Origin: Polyangiaceae bacterium
GTDB taxonomy: Bacteria > Myxococcota_A > Polyangia > Polyangiales > Polyangiaceae
Assembly (NCBI GenBank): GCA_025934595.1
Contig: JAICXU010000045.1
Coordinates: 1-10,539 of the forward strand
DNA length: 10,539 bases
Reading direction: 5' to 3'
The notes beneath the pieces are model-generated. The model worked only from the letters and a program-made list of their open reading frames with translations. It did no database searches and was not told the origin of the DNA. Shown piece after piece: positions 6,190 through 10,539 of this stretch. The translations under genes were made by a program, and so were the position numbers. Position 1 is the stretch's first letter. Each line of letters opens with the position of its first letter.

Positions 6190-7527
6190 ATGAACCGGAC
6201 GCACACGTTGGCATTTGGGTTCTCAGGAGGCGCCGTGCTCGCAGGTGCTCTCTTCGCATGCAGTGGTAGCTCAGCGACGGCGACCCAAGATAGTCTGGAC
6301 GCAAGTCCGGCGGTCGTCGCCGATTTCGACGCGAGCGACGGCGCACCGAGCGAATCGTTTCCAGCCGCCCACCCCGCACCTCCGCAGATCCTGAAAGGGA
6401 CCGTCGCCGGAACCACCGTCCCCGGAACGGTCCTCACCTCGCCGCGAATCGTGCCCATCGTTTTCGCCGGCGACCCGATGATCGAGACCGTCAGCAACTT
6501 CACGGCCGCCGTTGGATCGTCTGCATATTGGCACTCGGTGGTGAGCGAATATGGAGTCGGCCCCGCGACCGCCATCGCGCCGATCATCGTCAACCCCAGC
6601 GAGATTGGGCTTGCCGACGGCGGCACGATCACGTTCTCCAACGCCGACACGCAGAGCTTTATTGCGTCTCACCTGGACGGTGCGCACTCCGGCTGGGGAA
6701 CCCCCGACGCGCAGGCGATTTACGCGGTGTTTTTGCCTAGCGGCGTGACCACGAACGACAACACGAGCACTCACGTGAGCTGCGTAGATTTCGGCGGTTA
6801 CCATATGGCGATGCCGGTGAATGGGACGAACATCGTCTACGTCGTCATCCCGAGATGCGCCAAATCCATCGGAAGCACCGACGTGACTGGCCCTGACCTG
6901 ATCACGAGCTCGCTGAGTCACGAGCTCATCGAGGCCGCCACCGATCCGCTCTCGACCTTGACCGCGCGCGACGTCGGTTACGCCCAAGCAGACGGGCCAC
7001 ACGCCGCATACAACATCTACCCGGGCGGCGAGATCGCCGACATGTGCTCGCTCAGCTCGGGTGGATTCTACAAGCCGACGGCATTGGGCTTCCTCGTGCA
7101 GCGCGGGTGGTCGAACGCGAGCGCGGCCGCCGGACAGCCCCCTTGTCAGCCCGCACCTCCCGACGTGATCGACTACGGCGCGGCGCCGGTGCTGACCGCC
7201 AACGTCCCCATCACGAGCGGCTATTTGGGCGCCAACGGACCGACCAAAGGGGTGAAAGTCCCGTTGGGTCAGTCGGTCACCATCGAGGTCGATCTCTATA
7301 GCAACGCGCCGATGAGCGCGCCGTTCAACGTGCAGGCGTTCGATCTCGCGGGTCACGATCCTGATCTCAACATCGTGCTCGATCACGACACGGGCGTGAA
7401 CGGCGACAAGATTCACGCGACCATCACTCGCTTGAAGAACGGAGCTTTCGGCGGAACCGCGATGGTCTTCATCGCATACACCAGCGACACCGACTTCCGC
7501 GACTGGATCGGATTCGCCGCGAACTGA
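6190..7527 (+). CDS. Secreted lipoprotein with HExxE-TDP motif (EXORDIUM/Phi_1-like)
   Basis: The 445-residue product begins with a lipoprotein signal: MNRTHT, a hydrophobic core and a lipobox LFAC ending at Cys24. Ser follows the cysteine, which suits outer-membrane sorting. Residues 25-65 are a low-complexity linker. The central domain (about 80-310) has SSLSHELIEAATDP, with His244, Glu245, Glu248 and TDP at 251-253. This resembles the SHELxExxTDP motif of EXORDIUM/Phi_1-type proteins and looks like a metal site. A C-terminal beta-rich domain runs from about 335 to the end and contains a hydrophobic VMVF-like strand before the DWIGFAAN tail. The ATG at 6190 was chosen because it places the signal peptide correctly; no good Shine-Dalgarno precedes it. 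It leads an operon with the aspartic protease gene 11 bases downstream. Peptidase activity is inference; a cell-surface binding role is equally possible. Confidence 0.8.
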   Translation: MNRTHTLAFGFSGGAVLAGALFACSGSSATATQDSLDASPAVVADFDASDGAPSESFPAAHPAPPQILKGTVAGTTVPGTVLTSPRIVPIVFAGDPMIETVSNFTAAVGSSAYWHSVVSEYGVGPATAIAPIIVNPSEIGLADGGTITFSNADTQSFIASHLDGAHSGWGTPDAQAIYAVFLPSGVTTNDNTSTHVSCVDFGGYHMAMPVNGTNIVYVVIPRCAKSIGSTDVTGPDLITSSLSHELIEAATDPLSTLTARDVGYAQADGPHAAYNIYPGGEIADMCSLSSGGFYKPTALGFLVQRGWSNASAAAGQPPCQPAPPDVIDYGAAPVLTANVPITSGYLGANGPTKGVKVPLGQSVTIEVDLYSNAPMSAPFNVQAFDLAGHDPDLNIVLDHDTGVNGDKIHATITRLKNGAFGGTAMVFIAYTSDTDFRDWIGFAAN

Positions 7528-7538
7528 TCGGAGACCCC

Positions 7539-8780
7539 GTGCGCTCGAGCTTCCTCTATTCACTGGCGACTCTTTTCCTGTTCACCACGGCTGCGTGTAG
7601 CGACGACGCGGACGATGCGAATCCAGGTAAGGCGAGCTCATCGGATGCTGGGCCGTCCGACAGCGGATCGTCCGACGCCGGTGTGCCCTTCGCGACGGCT
7701 TCCGCGGCGGTGCCGCTGTCCGCGTGCAAGAACGCCCGTTACACACTCGCAGCAACGCTCGGAACGCAGACGTTCGATCTGGCGCTGGACACAGGCTCGG
7801 CCACGTTGGGGGTGGCGGCAGCAAGTTGTCCGGACTGCGCGGACGCCGGCGTCTCGCCGATGTATACGCCGGGGCCGAGCGCGGTCGACGAAGGGACGCA
7901 ATCGTCGGCGCAGTTCATCTTGGGCTCGCAATGGTCGGGCGAGGTGTTCCAAGACGACGTCGCGCTCGGGTCGCAGAGTCCGAAGGTGCCCGTGAAGATG
8001 GTCGCCATCACGAGCCAAGATCAGTTCTTCGACGGCACGCCCTGCAACTCCGCATCGGGAGGCTTGGAGGGGCTCGTCGGCTTCGCTCCGGCCGGCGATC
8101 TCAGTCCAGGAACCAACGGGTTCTTCGATCAATTCGTCGCCACCACGCACGCGCCCGACGTGTTCGCCGTGGAGCTTTGCAACACCAGCGGCACGCTCTG
8201 GCTCGGCGGTTACGACTCGACCGTGACCACCGCCGTGCCCGTCTACACGCCGATGCTCGGGGCGTTCGCGTCGCAGGCGTACGCCGTGAATCTGGCCAGC
8301 GTGACGATTGAAGGCACGACGGTGCCGGTCGGGACCACGACGTATCCCGCCGCGATCGTCGATACCGGGACGCCCGTGTTCGTGCTGGCGACGCCCGCGT
8401 TCGATGCGGTCACGAGCGCGATCGGTCAGAACGCGCAGTTCAGCGCGATGTTCGACGGCGGCGCATCGCTTTTCCAACACGAAACTTGTCACGTGACGAC
8501 CCAGACCGAAGCCGAGATCGACGCGATGCTGCCGCCGCTCACGTTGACGTTCGGATCGGATCCGGCGGTCACCGTGCAAGTGCCGGCCACCGAGTCGTAT
8601 CTGCAAAACCCCACGTTCTCCGAGCCGACCACGTGGTGCACGGCGCTCGCCGAAGCCACGCCGGGCCCGACCTTTCCGGCGAGCGCGATCCTCGGCGCGG
8701 GGGTGCTTCGTTCGAGCGTGGTGATCTTCGATCGCGAAAATCAGCAGATCGGGTTCGCGCCGCACACAACCTGTCAGTGA
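7539..8780 (+). CDS. Pepsin-like aspartic protease lipoprotein (A1 family)
   Basis: The 413-residue product starts at GTG 7539, supported by GGAG 5 bases upstream. Residues 1-20 are a lipoprotein signal with cleavage before Cys20 (TAAC), followed by a Ser/Asp/Ala/Gly-rich linker (21-50). The two lobes of a pepsin fold are visible: DTGSATLGV with catalytic Asp84, and AAIVDTGTPVFVL with catalytic Asp275. The characteristic C-terminal ILGAGVLRSSVVIFDRENQQIGFA is also present. Known: A1 proteases cleave peptide bonds with an Asp pair and are mainly eukaryotic, with scattered bacterial members. Odd points: the pepsin Trp39 position is Gly91, and the flap tyrosine appears to be Phe126, both by eye alignment. 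There is no clear propeptide. It is anchored outside the cytoplasm next to the HExxE lipoprotein, suggesting a shared surface function. Confidence 0.85.
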   Translation: MRSSFLYSLATLFLFTTAACSDDADDANPGKASSSDAGPSDSGSSDAGVPFATASAAVPLSACKNARYTLAATLGTQTFDLALDTGSATLGVAAASCPDCADAGVSPMYTPGPSAVDEGTQSSAQFILGSQWSGEVFQDDVALGSQSPKVPVKMVAITSQDQFFDGTPCNSASGGLEGLVGFAPAGDLSPGTNGFFDQFVATTHAPDVFAVELCNTSGTLWLGGYDSTVTTAVPVYTPMLGAFASQAYAVNLASVTIEGTTVPVGTTTYPAAIVDTGTPVFVLATPAFDAVTSAIGQNAQFSAMFDGGASLFQHETCHVTTQTEAEIDAMLPPLTLTFGSDPAVTVQVPATESYLQNPTFSEPTTWCTALAEATPGPTFPASAILGAGVLRSSVVIFDRENQQIGFAPHTTCQ

Positions 8781-9313
8781 CTGCTCGTGGCTCGCGAACG
8801 CGATGCGCGCTGGCATCGGGTGTCGTCCAACAACGCGCGAAACGATGTGTCGAGCTCGCTGAGATGACGCTGGAGTGAACGGCGGCTCATCGCGAGACGC
8901 GCGACGGTGTCGACGCTGAGCTTCGGATCGCCGAGCGAATCCGAAAGGACCTTGCAAACCCGGCGCAGCGTGACGTCGCCGCCGATAGCGTTCTCGATCT
9001 CCTCGAGTTTTTTTTGAAGCGCTTGCGCAAGAAAAGGTTGGCTGGTCCGCAGCGACAGAGCGAGCGTCGGGCGGGGTAGCGCCACGCGATCGGTCGCGGC
9101 GCCGAACGTCACTGGCGCGCCGAAGAACGAGGTCGCCGCATACGCGAGCGCGACGACGTCCATCGATTGGAAAGGCGCCACGCCGTCCGCGAGCTCGATC
9201 GCGTCGAAGCGTGACTCTGCGCGAGGCCCCAACTTCTGCTTCAACCATGCGTCGAGGACCTCGCGCGTTGGAGTCGTCGTCGAAAACTGCACCCTCACGC
9301 GCATCATCGGCAT
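8774..9313 (-). CDS. AraC-family regulator lacking the second helix-turn-helix (truncated)
   Basis: The start is firm: AGGAG lies 6 bases before the ATG at 9313. Residues about 63-110 (SFFGAPVTFGAATDRVALPR, then LRTSQPFLAQALQKKLEEIE) match the end of the AraC N-terminal (arabinose-binding-like) domain. Residues 131-158 (LSVDTVARLAMSRRSLQRHL and the following ELDTSF) are the first HTH of the AraC DNA-binding domain. After RALLDDTR the family normally continues with a linker helix and a second HTH. Here there are only 14 more residues (CQRASRSRATSSH-type tail) before the stop. The 179-residue length compares with roughly 300-340 in full-length relatives, and the N-terminal domain also looks short. 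The 3' end overlaps the protease gene by 7 bases, tail to tail. It may be a decaying gene or a one-HTH regulator. Confidence 0.7.
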   Translation of the reverse strand: MPMMRVRVQFSTTTPTREVLDAWLKQKLGPRAESRFDAIELADGVAPFQSMDVVALAYAATSFFGAPVTFGAATDRVALPRPTLALSLRTSQPFLAQALQKKLEEIENAIGGDVTLRRVCKVLSDSLGDPKLSVDTVARLAMSRRSLQRHLSELDTSFRALLDDTRCQRASRSRATSSH

Positions 9314-9319
9314 CGCGCT

Positions 9320-9324
9320 CTCCT
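9320..9324 (-). promoter_or_regulatory. Strong ribosome binding site of the AraC-like gene
   Basis: AGGAG on the minus strand, 6 bases before ATG 9313, within an AT-rich leader (TTTTTAGTTTTAGGAG). It shows that the short N-terminus is a real start, not an internal methionine. Confidence 0.7.
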
Positions 9325-9344
9325 AAAACTAAAAACGGAAGCCC

Positions 9345-9521
9345 CTAACGATCGGCGCGAGCAACCGAACGCACGCTGCCGCTTTCGATCGAGACCGTCA
9401 CCGCATTGAACGGGGCGACGTCGCCCGCCGCGAGCTCGCGCGCAAACGAGAAGCAGCCGCGCGTGACGTGGGCGACGAGCACCGTCTCGTTCGTGACGCC
9501 TACGGCGCGGAGCGAGGTCAT
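9345..9521 (-). CDS. Short hypothetical protein or 3' end of a decayed gene
   Basis: This 58-codon frame has very strong third-position G/C bias, as in real genes here. The product begins MTSLRAVGVTNETVLVAHV, continues with TRGCFSFARELAAGDVAPF and ends in a strand-like NAVTVSIESGSVRSVARADR. I do not recognise it. No Shine-Dalgarno precedes the ATG at 9521. The frame stays open further upstream (RDRFRRYHQAAIA...) to a stop near 9592 without another ATG or GTG, so this may be the C-terminal remnant of a longer gene. It lies 31 bases upstream of the AraC-like gene on the same strand and could be cotranscribed with it. Confidence 0.45.
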   Translation of the reverse strand: MTSLRAVGVTNETVLVAHVTRGCFSFARELAAGDVAPFNAVTVSIESGSVRSVARADR

Positions 9522-9836
9522 TGCAATGGCCGCCTGATGGTAGCGCCTGAATCGGTCACGCGTAACCGGGCTGTCGATCCGCGCCGGCTACTCCCAGCAG
9601 CGCCGCGCGAACGGCGCCGAGCTGTCGTCCGAGGAGCCGAAAGCGGCGGACGAATTCCTTTCGAGCATCATCGAAGGTCCGCTCTTCATTGAAGGTCCGC
9701 TCCTCATTATAAGGAGGACTCCGGCTATTTCTCGACCCTCTAGGCGCACCGCTGCGATTCACATTCGTGGCCTGAAAAGAGCAGGAAATTTGCGCGCGCC
9801 GTGGTCGCTTCCGGACAATCGAGATATGCTGCGCAG
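9522..9836. other. Gene-poor stretch with possible gene fragments
   Basis: No complete gene is supported here. The plus-strand frame from 9544 has strongly G/C-biased third positions to about 9700 (including IRAGYSQQRRANGAELSSEE) but has no ATG or GTG and directly follows a stop, so it may be a fragment. An isolated perfect AAGGAGG (9711-9717, plus) has no start codon at a usable distance. An 18-bp tandem repeat is annotated separately. Confidence 0.5.
9669..9704 (+). repeat. 18-bp tandem repeat, two copies
   Basis: Copies at 9669-9686 and 9687-9704 (CAT[C/T]GAAGGTCCGCTC[T/C]T) differ at two positions. The period is six codons. A degraded partial third copy (CATTATAAGGAGGACT) follows at 9705. 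Confidence 0.85.
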
Positions 9837-10019
9837 ATGGGTCCAGCGACCAAGAAGAAGCCCGTCGATCCGGTGCTTGCCGCGGTGGACGCGGCCCCTT
9901 TCGACCATCGTCCGGTCACCGAGGAAGAGCGCGACATGCTCGCCGAGGCGCGCGCGACCGATGACTTCGTGAGCGCTGCTGACGTCACGGCTGCGATCGA
10001 ACGCCGCTCCGAGGAATGA
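9837..10019 (+). CDS. Small antitoxin-like protein
   Basis: The ATG at 9837 gives a 60-residue acidic product with a basic start (MGPATKKKPVDP), a segment AAPFDHRPVTEEERDMLAEA and a C-terminal VSAADVTAAIERR. The P-V-T-E-E-E...EAR...S..V pattern is typical of short antitoxins paired with RelE/ParE-like toxins. A GTG at 9801 would add 12 poorly conserved-looking residues and is less likely. Its TGA overlaps the ATG of the next gene (ATGA, 10016-10019), so the two are translationally coupled. No DNA-binding domain is obvious; the protein may act by wrapping the toxin through its C-terminal helix. The identification rests on pattern and context. Confidence 0.7.
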   Translation: MGPATKKKPVDPVLAAVDAAPFDHRPVTEEERDMLAEARATDDFVSAADVTAAIERRSEE

Positions 10020-10258
10020 GAGAACCGCGCTGGCATCGCCTCGCGGTCCGCGATCTCGAAAAATTGCACTGGCGGACCGCGGCGAACATCGATGCGGCGA
10101 TTCAGGAATTCGCATCGACGGGAACCGGCGTGTTGCGCAAGGTCGACGTGGATGGACGAACCGAGCTTCGGCTTTATGTCGCGCCATTCTTCGCCTGGAT
10201 TTCGGTGACACCGACCGAGGTGCTCGTGTGGCGTGTCGTGCGCTATTCGAAGTCGTGA
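10016..10258 (+). CDS. RelE/ParE-superfamily-like toxin
   Basis: The 80-residue product has the small RelE/ParE layout: WHRLAVRDLEKL (strand/helix 1), a helix TAANIDAAIQEFASTG, then three strands, VLRKVDVDG, RTELRLYVAPFFAWISV and TEVLVWRVVRYSKS. The arginine-rich strand (RLYVAPFFAW) followed by VLVWRVVR sits where family members carry LRxGxYRxxY and VLxVxHR. Known: such toxins cleave mRNA on the ribosome or poison gyrase; the sequence does not say which. It is the second gene after its putative antitoxin, sharing ATGA. GAGGA precedes the ATG almost directly, so translation probably depends on coupling. It looks intact but divergent. Confidence 0.7.
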   Translation: MREPRWHRLAVRDLEKLHWRTAANIDAAIQEFASTGTGVLRKVDVDGRTELRLYVAPFFAWISVTPTEVLVWRVVRYSKS

Positions 10259-10315
10259 TGCCGACGCAAGTGCAATCGATGACGCCGTCGCAGCGTGGCT
10301 GCACGGCATCTGCGC

Positions 10316-10337
10316 AGCCGAGAACCGGCTTTCGGCT
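10316..10337 (+). terminator. Candidate hairpin after the toxin gene
   Basis: AGCCGA (10316-10321) and TCGGCT (10332-10337) form a perfect 6-bp stem with a 10-base loop, followed by CTTCCTT. The weak U tract makes it only a possible terminator. Confidence 0.3.
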
Positions 10338-10352
10338 CTTCCTTCGACGTTA

Positions 10353-10390
10353 GTTTCGTCAGGCGTTTCGTCAGACGATGACGATGAAAC
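10353..10390. terminator. Repeat-hairpin between the toxin and tRNA genes
   Basis: GTTTCGTCAG occurs twice (10353-10362 and 10365-10374, 12-base period). The second copy can pair with GATGAAAC (10383-10390) as an 8-bp stem with one G-T pair and a 10-base loop. On the plus strand ACCTATATTTT follows; on the minus strand the hairpin begins 15 bases past the tRNA 3' end. It may end transcription from either side; a strong U tract is missing. Confidence 0.3.
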
Positions 10391-10405
10391 ACCTATATTT
10401 TCCGG

Positions 10406-10478
10406 CGTCCCCAGGGGGATTCGAACCCCCGTTAGCGACGTGAAAAGCCGCGGTCCTGGGCCTCTAGACGATGGGGAC
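10406..10478 (-). tRNA. tRNA-Glu (anticodon UUC)
   Basis: Read on the minus strand it is a 73-nt cloverleaf closely like E. coli tRNA-Glu. The acceptor GTCCCCA pairs with TGGGGAC, the D arm is GTCTAGAGGCCCAGGAC, and the anticodon stem GCGGC/GTCGC (one G-T pair) has the loop TTTTCAC with anticodon TTC at 34-36. The T arm is GGGGG-TTCGAAT-CCCCC, with G as discriminator. CCA is not encoded (CCG follows), so it must be added enzymatically. tRNA genes are common integration sites, but I found no second copy of its 3' end in the window. Confidence 0.95.
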
Positions 10479-10509
10479 GTCTGGCGCGTAAAACGCCAAA
10501 GAGGGCGGG

Positions 10510-10538
10510 AACCTACCTAGGCCGCGCTGCTCTGTCAA
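10510..10538 (-). promoter_or_regulatory. Promoter of tRNA-Glu
   Basis: On the minus strand TTGACA (10538-10533) is followed after exactly 17 bases by TAGGTT (10515-10510), a perfect -35 and a weak -10. The -10 lies 31 bases before the tRNA 5' end. A small inverted repeat TGGCG/CGCCA (10482-10498) sits in the leader and may be a processing stem. Confidence 0.65.
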
Positions 10539-10539
10539 A

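Noticed and set aside
6271..7563. A 430-codon minus-strand frame opposite the first lipoprotein gene
   Set aside because: It is Arg/His/Val-rich and low in hydrophobic structure; the plus-strand product has a lipobox and conserved motif.
7638..9248. A 536-codon minus-strand frame opposite the aspartic protease gene
   Set aside because: It is Arg-rich shadow sequence; the plus-strand protease has both DTG motifs and a ribosome binding site.
9550..9660. Possible small terminase subunit (RAGYSQQRRANGAEL)
   Set aside because: Only a few residues match, there is no start codon and no neighbouring phage gene, so it is not annotated as a gene.
9740..10309. Minus-strand frames of 181-189 codons opposite the antitoxin/toxin pair
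   Set aside because: They show no domain and Ser/Arg/Ala-rich composition; the coupled ATGA pair on the plus strand is the better explanation.
10233..10520. Plus-strand 95-codon frame running through the tRNA gene
   Set aside because: It is antisense to a clear tRNA-Glu; the PRGIRTPVSDVKSRGPGP stretch is a well-known spurious translation of tRNA sequence.
1..10539. CRISPR array, insertion sequence ends or tRNA-derived attachment repeat
   Set aside because: I saw no regularly spaced repeats, no transposase and no second copy of the tRNA-Glu 3' end by eye.

Overview
The window is high-GC bacterial DNA with strong G/C preference at third codon positions. The predicted lipoproteins have Ser/Asp/Ala/Gly-rich linkers just after the lipidated cysteine, and one is a pepsin-like aspartic protease. 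Together this points to a myxobacterium-like organism (Myxococcota). That placement is inference from style and gene content, not from a marker gene.

Left third (1-4743). The window opens inside a large plus-strand gene (to 2757). It encodes the end of a zinc-ribbon, then an SNF2-type helicase/translocase, then a C-terminal methyltransferase closely resembling eukaryotic Rrp8/nucleomethylin. A small minus-strand gene (2768-2998) converges on it. Next is a complete minus-strand hipBA toxin-antitoxin operon (4743 to 3128) with a 4-base ATGA overlap and an AT-rich, symmetric upstream region.

Middle (4800-6190). A DUF4160/DUF2442 pair runs on the plus strand. The DUF4160 gene carries a perfect 8-bp tandem duplication that pushes its canonical ATG out of frame. 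An uncharacterised 84-residue minus-strand gene follows, then a frameshifted remnant of an RCC1-repeat protein.

Right (6190-10539). Two plus-strand lipoprotein genes form an operon: one carries an HExxE-x-x-TDP motif, the other is a pepsin-like aspartic protease. Converging on them with a 7-base overlap is an AraC-type regulator that ends after its first helix-turn-helix. A 58-codon frame lies just upstream of it. A gene-poor stretch with an 18-bp tandem repeat follows, then a small antitoxin/RelE-ParE-like toxin pair with an ATGA overlap. The window closes with a tRNA-Glu(UUC) gene on the minus strand and its promoter.

Overall this is an accessory-type region. It holds one certain and two probable toxin-antitoxin-like pairs, gene remnants (RCC1, a truncated regulator, fragments near 9.6 kb) and a tRNA at one edge. 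The most unusual gene is the zinc-ribbon/SNF2/Rrp8-like fusion. A role in defence or nucleic-acid modification is possible but is inference; no established defence partner gene is visible in the window.
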